Below the pieces are notes generated by a model. It was not told the origin of the DNA, made no database searches, and worked only from the letters and a program-made list of their open reading frames with translations. Positions 1-5,873 of a stretch of 5,912 bases of DNA are shown here, piece by piece (positions within the stretch are counted from its first letter, which is position 1; each line of letters begins with the position of its first letter). Position numbers and translations under genes: made by a program. Origin of the DNA: Spirochaetaceae bacterium. Lineage in GTDB: Bacteria > Spirochaetota > Spirochaetia > Treponematales > Breznakiellaceae. The DNA is taken from contig JAIRTD010000166.1 in NCBI GenBank assembly GCA_031255115.1, positions 1 through 5,912 of the forward strand, read 5' to 3'.

Positions 1-523
1 GTTTGTGCGGCCCCAGACCGTGCGGGTCTCGGTCATTCAGGTTCCGGGTGGAGCCAACGCCGCCGAGCGCGGCCGGGCCAGGGAGCAGGCCGAACAACTG
101 CTCAGGGAAATAGGCGGCAACGCGGGGAAATTTGACGAGGCCCTGATCAGGGCAAACGCGCCCAATTCCGCCTACCAGGGCGGAGACGGGGGCTATATAC
201 CCCGCAATCTCCAGGCCCAGCAGGCCCTGGGTTCTGACTTTGTGGATACGGCCTTTACCATCAGGCAGGGAGAAGTTTCGCGTATTATCGAAAGCGTTAG
301 GGGCTATGAGATAATCAAGGTTACTGAAACCTATGAACAGAAGAATCTGGAGCTTACCGACATAGCCCAACTGGGAACCACTATTACGGTCAGGGACTAT
401 ATAGCCAACACCATGCTCCAGCAACGCCAGGCCGAGGCTTTTGAGACCGCCCAGCGCGAACTCATAACCGAACTCCGTCAGGGCAACAGCTTCCAGGTAT
501 TCGAAAACAACCTTAACTTTTAA
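1..523 (+). CDS. Parvulin/SurA-type peptidyl-prolyl isomerase-like foldase, 3' part
   Basis: The reading frame is open from the window edge (first whole codon at base 2) to TAA at 521-523, so the N-terminus lies outside. The GTG at base 5 is internal. The first ~110 visible residues match a parvulin (rotamase) domain: a first strand RVSVIQV, then GGDGGYIP (the family's GGDLGW/F motif), FVDTAFTIRQGEVS, and a last strand GYEIIKV. A charged, helical tail of about 60 residues follows (LQQRQAEAFETAQRELITELRQG), as in SurA/PrsA-like proteins. The family assists folding of exported or outer-membrane proteins in the envelope; that role is inferred because the signal peptide is not visible. Oddly, the two histidines usual in parvulin active sites are replaced: V in RVSVIQV and E in GYEIIKV. 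The domain may therefore be a chaperone or binding module without isomerase activity. nusB starts one base after the stop, suggesting an operon. Family call is firm; activity is uncertain. Confidence 0.85.
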   Translation, partial: FVRPQTVRVSVIQVPGGANAAERGRAREQAEQLLREIGGNAGKFDEALIRANAPNSAYQGGDGGYIPRNLQAQQALGSDFVDTAFTIRQGEVSRIIESVRGYEIIKVTETYEQKNLELTDIAQLGTTITVRDYIANTMLQQRQAEAFETAQRELITELRQGNSFQVFENNLNF

Positions 524-524
524 C

Positions 525-998
525 ATGGCATCCCGGAGAAGAAGCCGTATTCTGGCTTTCCAGGCGCTCTACTCCTGGGAAGCGTCGTATAACTCAGGGG
601 AGGCCCCTCCCCAGGTTGTTCCCGAAGCAATATTGAATTTTTCCTGGCTTGAAAGCGAAAAGCGGGATGCCCTGGATGACGCAACGAGAGATTTTTCCCG
701 GCTTCTTATCACCGGCGCAATCGAAAATATCGATTCTGTAGACAAACTGATAAAGGGCCATCTTAAAAACTGGGACTTTTCCCGCGTAAACCGGGTGGAC
801 CTGGCGTTGCTCCGCCTAAGCGTCTATACCCTGCTCTTCCAGACCGATATTCCCCCTTCGATAGTCATTGACGAAGCCATAGGCATTTCCAAAGATTTTG
901 GAACCGACGACTCCTTCCGCTTTATTAACGGTGTCCTTGACAGCATACGAAAAACCATCCAGGAAAAAAAGAACCCCGAAGGCGGGGCCTCCCCGTGA
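525..998 (+). CDS. nusB: Transcription antitermination factor NusB
   Basis: A 157-residue cytoplasmic RNA-binding protein, the usual NusB length plus a short charged tail. Known role of the family: NusB pairs with NusE (ribosomal protein S10) on boxA RNA in antitermination complexes that help RNA polymerase through rRNA operons. Visible hallmarks are the arginine-rich first helix SRRRSRILAFQALYSWE (residues 3-19), the core NWDFSRVNRVDLALLRLSVY (82-101), and the C-terminal IPPSIVIDEAIGISKDFG and DDSFRFINGVLDSI (109-141), all strongly NusB-like. The ATG at 525 is chosen because the family begins a few residues before the RRxxR helix. It sits one base after the upstream stop, and I see no clear Shine-Dalgarno sequence (upstream is AACCTTAACTTTTAAC), so translation is probably coupled to the foldase gene. 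The TGA stop overlaps the GTG start of the next gene (GTGA, 995-998). Confidence 0.97.
   Translation: MASRRRSRILAFQALYSWEASYNSGEAPPQVVPEAILNFSWLESEKRDALDDATRDFSRLLITGAIENIDSVDKLIKGHLKNWDFSRVNRVDLALLRLSVYTLLFQTDIPPSIVIDEAIGISKDFGTDDSFRFINGVLDSIRKTIQEKKNPEGGASP
981..998 (+). promoter_or_regulatory. Coupled start of the TPR gene with a possibly masked G-rich RBS
   Basis: The stop of nusB and the GTG start of the TPR gene share GTGA (995-998), a typical sign of translational coupling. The only Shine-Dalgarno-like element is the G-rich GGCGGGG at 981-987, 7 bases before the start. Its GGGG (984-987) can pair with CCCC at 974-977 or with CCCC at 991-994, so de novo initiation may be weak without ribosomes arriving from nusB. 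The pairing is visible; its effect is inferred. Confidence 0.4.
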
Positions 999-2773
999 AA
1001 AAGCAGGAGTTTCCGCCTCCCCAGGCAGGGCCGAAAAAGATTCTTCCCGGACGGAAACTCCTGGTCTTTGTGTTTGTTACCGGCCTCGCGCTTTCTGTGG
1101 TCCTCAGCGTGGCCCTCCTCTTTCTTGGGGTAACGGGCCTGCGCCCTTCCCGTGCTACTGAAAAACAGGCCGCCGAAAGGGATTCCGATTCGTTTTACAA
1201 GGCCCTTGGCGATTTTGACAGGGAAGCTCTGTCCCCGGCCCGGCTTGGCCAGGCTGACGCGCTGCTTGCCGAACTCGAAAAAAAGGCCCTCGGCGTTGAG
1301 TCCCAGCTTTCGGTGCTGAAACGCCGGAGAAGGCTGGCAGGGCAATTCCCCGAATATACAGAAAACTACCTTGCGGCGGCCCTCAGGGCCCAGGAAAATT
1401 TTCCCTATTCAGAGCCCCTCGCCCTTGCCGCCTCGGAAGCCCTGCTTCTTGCCGCTGAAGCAAAGAACGCCGGGCAGGACCCTGAACTCAGCGCCCGCCT
1501 CGGTGCCCTGGCCGAAAAATTGTCCGCCGGATCCCAGGCCCTGGCCGCCCTTGCCCTCAGGGTGCTTGCCGGGGAATGCGCCGATGTACGCTCTGTTGCC
1601 GCCATGCACGAAGGCGAAAGGCTCTTTGCCATTGCCGCTTCTGAAACCCAGGGCGCGGAACACCAGCTTTTAACGATAAACAGCGCCGTGCTTCGTATCC
1701 ATAACGGAAACATTCCCGGCGCTCTGGCCCAGATTGAATCGCTCCTTACCGAAGGCGAAAACAGCGAAGCGACCCTAAAAACCATAGCCGGCCTGCTCTA
1801 CGATTACGGCGAAGCTCTCAGGGCGGCGGCCATCCTTGCCCCCTTTACCGACCCCCAAAGCATAGCCAGAGAAGCCGACGCCCTGTACCTTGGCGGTAAT
1901 ATTGACGGCGCCAAAAATCTCTGGAAACTGCTTCTCTCTCCGGGAGACGAAGTTCCCCAACTGATACGCGAAAGGGCCCTCTACAATCTTGGCGTTCTCG
2001 AAACCGATACGCGCACGGCGCGGGGTTATCTGGAAGAACTTTTCAGGACCAGGCCCGGCAATATCAACGGAGTCATACGGTACAGCCGCTTCCTCCCCGC
2101 GCCCGAAGCCGTTGCCCTGCTTGAAGGCCTTGGCCCCGAAAATTCCGGCAACGCTGATTTTTATCCGGGAGACCCTCGTCAGGGAAATTCCAGTTCAGGA
2201 GATTTTCGTTTGGGGCTGGAAATACTCAAGCGAAAACGGGACCTGGTCCAGGCGGCGCGGCTTGCCGCTGAAACCTGGATTTTTATCAACAAGTATCCCC
2301 AGGAACCTATTGCATACGAATGGGGGGCCTTTTACTTTGGGCTCCAGAGATTCTACGATGAAACAGCCATACTCCTTAAAAACGCCGCGTTCAACAAGAT
2401 AGAAAGCCCGGCGCTTTCCCTCCACGAAACCCTGCTCCTCGCCCTCAACGGTTCAATGGAAGACAGCGAGGAGCGGCTTCGTGATATGGCCAAAACCGGT
2501 TCAGCCGGCTGGAGGGTATACGCCAACCTGGGCAGACTCAGGGAGGCGCGCCGCAAACCCCAGGAAGCCCTTGCGTATTACGAAGCGGCTCTGTCCCTGC
2601 AGCACGACCCTGCCGAAGGGGCCAGGCTGGAACTCTGCGCCGCCCGTATCTATGCTGCCCTTGGTAAAACCCAGGAAGCCCGAAACTCCCTGCAGCGCGC
2701 AGCAGAACTCGACCCTGACAACCTTTCTATTCAGGTTGAAATTCACCGCTTACAGGATATCCTTGGCTACTAG
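995..2773 (+). CDS. Membrane-anchored TPR-repeat protein, function unknown
   Basis: A 592-residue protein. The N-terminus is basic (K2, K3, K14, K15, R20, K21), followed by one hydrophobic segment at about residues 22-48 (LLVFVFVTGLALSVVLSVAL and onward). This predicts a single membrane anchor with the rest outside the cytoplasm. The remainder is Ala/Leu/Glu-rich and helical, and looks like degenerate tetratricopeptide repeats. The clearest are near the end: residues ~505-536 (VYANLGRLREARRKPQEALAYYEAAL) would be one unit and ~545-575 (ARIYAALGKTQEARNSLQRA, ending ELDPD) another. Weaker TPR-like pairs lie at ~295-315, 327-352 and 440-465. A Gly/Pro/Asn/Ser-rich stretch at ~375-404 looks like a linker. 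TPR proteins usually serve as protein-binding scaffolds, so a role in envelope assembly is possible given the foldase two genes upstream, but this is inference. GTG at 995 is the only sensible start before the membrane segment. The 3' end overlaps the convergent glucanotransferase gene by 24 bases. Confidence 0.85.
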   Translation: MKKQEFPPPQAGPKKILPGRKLLVFVFVTGLALSVVLSVALLFLGVTGLRPSRATEKQAAERDSDSFYKALGDFDREALSPARLGQADALLAELEKKALGVESQLSVLKRRRRLAGQFPEYTENYLAAALRAQENFPYSEPLALAASEALLLAAEAKNAGQDPELSARLGALAEKLSAGSQALAALALRVLAGECADVRSVAAMHEGERLFAIAASETQGAEHQLLTINSAVLRIHNGNIPGALAQIESLLTEGENSEATLKTIAGLLYDYGEALRAAAILAPFTDPQSIAREADALYLGGNIDGAKNLWKLLLSPGDEVPQLIRERALYNLGVLETDTRTARGYLEELFRTRPGNINGVIRYSRFLPAPEAVALLEGLGPENSGNADFYPGDPRQGNSSSGDFRLGLEILKRKRDLVQAARLAAETWIFINKYPQEPIAYEWGAFYFGLQRFYDETAILLKNAAFNKIESPALSLHETLLLALNGSMEDSEERLRDMAKTGSAGWRVYANLGRLREARRKPQEALAYYEAALSLQHDPAEGARLELCAARIYAALGKTQEARNSLQRAAELDPDNLSIQVEIHRLQDILGY

Positions 2774-4735
2774 CAATTCCCGTATCGTATCCGTGAGTTT
2801 GTCATCACCGCACAGGACTTCTATTGAAACAGGGAGCCTGTAGGTCCAGTTAAAATCATTGGCCGTGCCGGGGACATTGATGCGTTCTGAACCGCAGTCT
2901 TCGGCGTAATAATCCGCTTTAAGATGAAGCAGATCCTGTATCTGAAATACTCTGAACCGGGACGCGGCAGAGGCCAGCGCGCCAAGTATGATTGCGGCAG
3001 TTTCGGGAGTGTAGGCGTCGCTTAAATCGGGCCGGTGTATAAAATCGCGGAAGAAGTCCCGGTCCGCTTCGCGCTCCCACCATTCCCGGACCGTGGAACT
3101 GTCGTGGACAGCGGGAGTGGCGACCGAAAGTTCGGGGTAATCCTCCAGGGGAACATAGGGCTGGCCGTCTTTGTCCCAGAGGCGGTTCCACCTGAGCACC
3201 CTAAGCCCCAGTATCTTTAGTTCGGCAAGAACCTTGGGTACGCAGGAAGGAACAGCGCCAAGATCCTCGGCGCAGGGCAGCATTGACGACGAAGCGCCTA
3301 ACATGGCAAGGAGACGCCGGCCCTGGGCTTCCCAGATGGATTCAGAATCAATACGGCGCTTTTCGAGCAGGGCTTCAATCTTTTGCTTTTCTTCATCAGA
3401 AAGGCTTTTGTAGGCGCGGCTTTCCCTAAAGTACCAAACCGGCGCATAGAACCCGCTTTCATATTCATAAAAGAGACGGTTGGACCAGGCCGAAAGGAGA
3501 TAGGCCTGCACCGCCGGATGAAAATTAAAGGCGATAATGTCTTTTTCGCCCTTGACCGAAGGCTTAAAGAGCCAGAGCTCCTCCTCTCCTATGCGCCGCA
3601 GGGCCTGCCTGAAAACCCGTTCCGCTTCCATCGCGGCGTCAGGTGCGCCGTTCAGGGCCTCCAGTACTTCGGCGCTGGGAATATGAGGTTCGCTCATCCA
3701 GCGTACCCGTTCAGGGCTAAAAGCCATATCCTTAAAGTCTTTGGGGTTGACGGGAATATACGGGATATACCGGCCCAGTACGGCTGAATGGTCCTCCCTG
3801 CTTGAGGCCCAGATACGGAAGAACCCAAGCACATGATCTATGCGGTAGGCCTGGTAGAATTTTTCCGCCTGTTTAAGCCGCTGCTTCCACCAGGTATAGC
3901 CGTCCTGGGTAAGGGCGTGCCAGTCATAAATCGGAAAGCCCCAGTTCTGCCCCTGGGGACTGTACATATCAGGCGGCGCGCCTGCTGACAGGGAAGCGTC
4001 AAAATAACCTCCCTTGGCCCAGAGGTCGGCTGAGTCTTCGTTAATCAATATGGGGAGATCGCCTTCGAGTATGACGTCCATTTTTTTAAGCCCGTCAGCC
4101 GCCTGTATAAACTGTTTTTCCGCAGCGGCCTGGAGCCAGGCCCAGAAAATATGTTTTCCCCGGAGTTTGGGATCATTCCACAAATGTTCTATCTCCTCAG
4201 GGGTAATATCGCGGTAGTTCTCCCAGTCTTTCCAGCTCTTTTCGTTGTAAAGCTCTTTTAGCCGCCTGAATACGGCGTATTCCCTGACCCAGGGGTTAGA
4301 TGCTATCCACGCGCCCAGGCTGCCTGTCCCGGTCTTTGCGGCGCTGGCGAGAAGGTCTTTTTCTTTGGCGGCAAAAATTTTGCGAAACAGTTCCATTTTT
4401 GCCCGGAGCAATTCTCCATAGGGAAAGCGCGGCGCAGAGTCAAAACGCGTTTTAAGCGCGGCAATATCCGCGCTAAAATCCGCCGCCCCGTCCATGTCTG
4501 TGATGCTGATATACAGGGGATGAAGGGCAAAGGCGCTCAGGGCGCTGTAGGGAGAACTATCATACCCGGTATCATTGACCGGCAGAATTTGAATCAGCGA
4601 AAGACCCGCCCTGACACAGAATTTTCCAAACGCGACCAGGTCCGGATATTCGCCCACTCCAATGCTGTTTTTTCCCCGCAGGGATCCTATCGGAACTACC
4701 GCGCCGCACAAGCGGTCATGAATTGTTTTTGCCAT
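2750..4735 (-). CDS. malQ: 4-alpha-glucanotransferase, GH77, DPE2-like (amylomaltase)
   Basis: A 661-residue cytoplasmic enzyme expected to transfer 4-alpha-glucan chains between maltooligosaccharides or to a glycan acceptor. GH77 motifs in order (numbered from the ATG): GAVVPIGSLRG (11-21), QILPVNDTGYDSSPYSAL (49-66), GDLPILINEDSADLWA (225-240), AGAPPDMYSPQGQNWG (251-266), YRIDHVLGFFRIW (297-309), AEDLG (489-493), HDSSTVREWWE (544-554) and NVPGTANDFNWTYRLP (620-635). The predicted nucleophile is D300, the acid/base E490 and the stabiliser D545, all present. The 190-residue gap from nucleophile to acid/base compares with about 47 in Thermus amylomaltase. That insertion, plus the HDSSTxRxWWE form, is typical of the DPE2 branch (plant cytosolic maltose-metabolising enzyme and bacterial relatives); the N-terminal CBM20 starch-binding modules of plant DPE2 are absent. 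ATG at 4735 is chosen over an in-frame TTG at 4753 because AGGGGG lies 5 bases before it and the TTG sits in the promoter. It has its own promoter, with a 203-base gap to the upstream gene. Confidence 0.92.
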   Translation of the reverse strand: MAKTIHDRLCGAVVPIGSLRGKNSIGVGEYPDLVAFGKFCVRAGLSLIQILPVNDTGYDSSPYSALSAFALHPLYISITDMDGAADFSADIAALKTRFDSAPRFPYGELLRAKMELFRKIFAAKEKDLLASAAKTGTGSLGAWIASNPWVREYAVFRRLKELYNEKSWKDWENYRDITPEEIEHLWNDPKLRGKHIFWAWLQAAAEKQFIQAADGLKKMDVILEGDLPILINEDSADLWAKGGYFDASLSAGAPPDMYSPQGQNWGFPIYDWHALTQDGYTWWKQRLKQAEKFYQAYRIDHVLGFFRIWASSREDHSAVLGRYIPYIPVNPKDFKDMAFSPERVRWMSEPHIPSAEVLEALNGAPDAAMEAERVFRQALRRIGEEELWLFKPSVKGEKDIIAFNFHPAVQAYLLSAWSNRLFYEYESGFYAPVWYFRESRAYKSLSDEEKQKIEALLEKRRIDSESIWEAQGRRLLAMLGASSSMLPCAEDLGAVPSCVPKVLAELKILGLRVLRWNRLWDKDGQPYVPLEDYPELSVATPAVHDSSTVREWWEREADRDFFRDFIHRPDLSDAYTPETAAIILGALASAASRFRVFQIQDLLHLKADYYAEDCGSERINVPGTANDFNWTYRLPVSIEVLCGDDKLTDTIRELLVAKDIL

Positions 4736-4739
4736 AGCT

Positions 4740-4746
4740 TCCCCCT
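4740..4746 (-). promoter_or_regulatory. Ribosome binding site of the glucanotransferase gene
   Basis: On the - strand AGGGGGA lies just upstream of AGCT and the ATG at 4735-4733. The strength and spacing of this G-rich Shine-Dalgarno sequence decide the start in favour of ATG 4735 over TTG 4753. Confidence 0.75.
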
Positions 4747-4765
4747 GATACAAGTATAGTATCAG
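4745..4765 (-). promoter_or_regulatory. Palindrome over the -10 box, candidate operator
   Basis: CTGATAC (4745-4751) and GTATCAG (4759-4765) are perfect 7-base inverted arms separated by 7 bases, and the spacer together with the last base of one arm region holds the predicted -10 box (4753-4758). A dimeric repressor bound here would block RNA polymerase directly, a common arrangement for sugar-responsive LacI or GntR-type regulators. The regulator is not in the window and I do not recognise the site as that of a known family. As RNA, the arms could form a weak hairpin, but one arm would lie upstream of the predicted transcription start. Confidence 0.5.
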
Positions 4766-4781
4766 ACAGAAAAAAAGTCAT
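4753..4781 (-). promoter_or_regulatory. Sigma70-like promoter of the glucanotransferase gene
   Basis: Reading the - strand, ATGACT (4781-4776; four of six matches to TTGACA) is followed by a 17-base spacer and TATACT (4758-4753; five of six matches to TATAAT). The optimal spacing and the intergenic position just before the start codon support it. Initiation about 7 bases past the -10 box would give a leader of only about 10-12 bases, with the Shine-Dalgarno sequence at its very beginning. No transcript evidence is available. Confidence 0.6.
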
Positions 4782-4809
4782 TAGATTTGTTTATACTCCA
4801 TAGATTTGA

Positions 4810-4851
4810 GTTTGTCAGGTGTGGAATTGGTTAATTCCTTACCTGACAAAC
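4810..4851. repeat. Long inverted repeat A (11-bp plus 6-bp stem)
   Basis: GTTTGTCAGGT (4810-4820) is the exact reverse complement of ACCTGACAAAC (4841-4851). Inside, after a two-base mismatch on each side, GGAATT (4823-4828) pairs with AATTCC (4833-4838) around a 4-base loop. The whole can form a hairpin of about 17 pairs in RNA from either strand. On the - strand it lies between the secreted-protein gene and the glucanotransferase promoter. It is not followed by a T run on either strand, so it is not a standard intrinsic terminator. The surrounding DNA is much more AT-rich than the genes. Confidence 0.85.
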
Positions 4852-4864
4852 ACTTAAAATCGGA

Positions 4865-4895
4865 ATTCTCTGACAATTTCAAATTGTCAGAGAAT
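4865..4895. repeat. Perfect 15-bp inverted repeat B
   Basis: ATTCTCTGACAATTT (4865-4879) and AAATTGTCAGAGAAT (4881-4895) are exact reverse complements around a single central C. In RNA the innermost pairs would open to give a loop, leaving a stem of about 13-14 pairs. It shares the core CTGACAA/TTGTCAG with inverted repeat A, 14 bases away, with the order of the two half-sites reversed. Function is not recognised: candidates are an mRNA 3'-end stabiliser, a binding site for a dimeric protein, or a dispersed palindromic repeat. Confidence 0.85.
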
Positions 4896-4918
4896 AATAA
4901 CTTGGCTGCTTGCCAAGC
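4893..4918 (-). terminator. Probable intrinsic terminator of the secreted-protein gene
   Basis: On the - strand, 21 bases after the TAG stop, CTTGGC (4917-4912), loop AAGCA and GCCAAG (4906-4901) form a 6-bp stem (a G-T wobble extends it by one). It is followed directly by TTATTATT (4900-4893). The stem is short and the tail is not pure T, so it may be modest in strength. Inverted repeat B begins in the tail and could reinforce the 3' end. Confidence 0.5.
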
Positions 4919-4938
4919 AAGTCTTGCCCGGCGTCCGC

Positions 4939-5856
4939 CTATGGCTGCGCTTCCCGCAGATTCATCACCACCACTGCCGCGCCGGAACTGCTGTTTACCA
5001 CGCTCAGGGAACCGGGTTTGCCGTTGGTGTAGTAGACTTCGCTGAAAAAAAAGCCCGGAACCATTTGGTTTCCCGCCTGGATTATAGTGTCATAACTTAT
5101 GCGGAGCAGTTCGGGCCCCATCTGCACTATGGAACGGGGGTTGCGGAGATAGTAGGTATAGGGAAGGCCGGCCTTAAAGACAACAGTAAAGGAACGGCTC
5201 TGGTCGGCATAGGCGCTGTAGAAGATATGGCTGACCGTGTCCGTGGCGGACAGGTTTCGGTTGCCGCCCGGATAAACCTCTGTCGCGCTGAGGAGCAGAC
5301 TTTCCGTAAGCTCCGGCTGCTGGTTCCCGTTGATGACAGTCCCGCCGGAAATAGCCCCGGAAGCCGCCCCGCCGGGAGCTGTTCCACCGGGCGCTATTCC
5401 GCCGGAAGCTGCCCCGCCGGAAACCGAAGGAAGCCCGGCCTGTCCCGCAGAATCAGGCCGCTCCGTGGAATTCTGTCCGGCCTCCCGCGCCGGAAAAACA
5501 GGATTAACAGGCGGTGGTGGAGGCGGCGGAGGCGGGGGCGGAAGGGGACGCAGGCTGTCGGCCGGGCCCTGGACACGGCCCGAAGGAGAACCCTGGCCCG
5601 CGCCTTGTACGGTGTCCAGGGGAAAGGGGCTGCGCTGTCCGCCTGAATTACCCGCCGCTCCAGGCCAGGGCTGCTGGGCGTAGAGTTGAGCGCCCGCAAA
5701 AAGAAAGGCCGCAAGAAAAAAGGCCGGTATTGGCCTGAGCTTTTTTCCCCTGCCGGAATTTGAACAAGCAACCGCGGCGTTTACCCTGCAAGACAGCGGA
5801 ACTGTACGGGTTATCACAAACCCATCACCCGCGCCAGGAAAAATGAACAAGGACAT
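4939..5856 (-). CDS. Secreted proline-rich protein of unknown function
   Basis: A 305-residue protein that I do not recognise. Residues ~38-60 (KKLRPIPAFFLAAFLFAGAQ then LYA) form a signal peptide with a likely AxA-type cleavage before QQPWPG, so the product is probably periplasmic or outer-membrane associated. The mature N-terminal part (~61-176) is low complexity: Gly/Ser/Pro-rich, with eleven consecutive prolines at 106-116 and a Gly-Gly-x-Ala-Ser/Pro pentapeptide repeated four times at 147-166. The C-terminal ~125 residues (181-305) look like a compact, beta-rich domain with alternating hydrophobic runs (HIFYSAYADQSRSFTVVFKA, GAAVVVMNL). This layout suggests an export signal, an extended spacer that may cross or bind peptidoglycan, and a terminal domain; that is inference. 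The ATG at 5856 has a strong Shine-Dalgarno sequence, but it puts ~37 residues before the hydrophobic core, unusually many. An in-frame GTG (residue 14) is an alternative. It lies 14 bases after glmS and is probably cotranscribed. Confidence 0.8.
   Translation of the reverse strand: MSLFIFPGAGDGFVITRTVPLSCRVNAAVACSNSGRGKKLRPIPAFFLAAFLFAGAQLYAQQPWPGAAGNSGGQRSPFPLDTVQGAGQGSPSGRVQGPADSLRPLPPPPPPPPPPPVNPVFPAREAGQNSTERPDSAGQAGLPSVSGGAASGGIAPGGTAPGGAASGAISGGTVINGNQQPELTESLLLSATEVYPGGNRNLSATDTVSHIFYSAYADQSRSFTVVFKAGLPYTYYLRNPRSIVQMGPELLRISYDTIIQAGNQMVPGFFFSEVYYTNGKPGSLSVVNSSSGAAVVVMNLREAQP
5359..5418 (-). repeat. 15-bp tandem repeat, four units, inside the secreted-protein gene
   Basis: Four in-frame 15-base units encode GGAAS, GGIAP, GGTAP and GGAAS (read on the - strand from 5418 down). 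The outer two units differ by one base; the middle two are more diverged. Being in frame, gain or loss of units would change spacer length without a frameshift. Confidence 0.75.
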
Positions 5857-5860
5857 TCGT

Positions 5861-5873
5861 GCCCCCTCCCCTA
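5861..5873 (-). promoter_or_regulatory. RBS of the secreted-protein gene overlapping the glmS stop
   Basis: On the - strand the glmS stop TAG runs directly into GGGAGGGGG, giving TAGGGGAGGGGG, followed by CACGA and the ATG at 5856. The strong purine-rich site 5 bases before the ATG supports this start, and its overlap with the glmS stop suggests coupled translation. Confidence 0.7.

Noticed and set aside
824..1345. A 173-codon open frame on the - strand across nusB and the TPR gene
   Set aside because: It lies opposite the well-matched NusB C-terminus and the TPR membrane segment, and its product shows no family features.
1405..1785. A 126-codon open frame on the - strand within the TPR gene
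   Set aside because: Ala/Arg/Ser-rich shadow of Ala-rich helical repeats; no RBS or domain.
2754..2763. Perfect 10-base palindrome AGGATATCCT in the convergent overlap
   Set aside because: Short, inside coding sequence of both genes, with no T run; likely chance.
4736..4753. TTG at 4753 as the glucanotransferase start, adding six residues
   Set aside because: The TTG falls within the predicted promoter and palindrome, and the ATG at 4735 has AGGGGG at proper spacing.
4782..4808. Direct repeat TAGATTTG at 4782-4789 and 4801-4808
   Set aside because: Only 8 bases in an AT-rich stretch; could be chance, and no element is bounded by it.
5509..5548. G-rich tract on the + strand that could form a G-quadruplex
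   Set aside because: The G runs follow from eleven proline codons on the - strand and are mostly pairs of G; protein coding explains them.
4924..5646. A 240-codon open frame on the + strand opposite the secreted-protein gene
   Set aside because: Its product is Arg/Gly-rich without a recognisable domain. The - strand frame has a signal peptide, a strong RBS and a start fitting the glmS end, so this is a GC-driven shadow.
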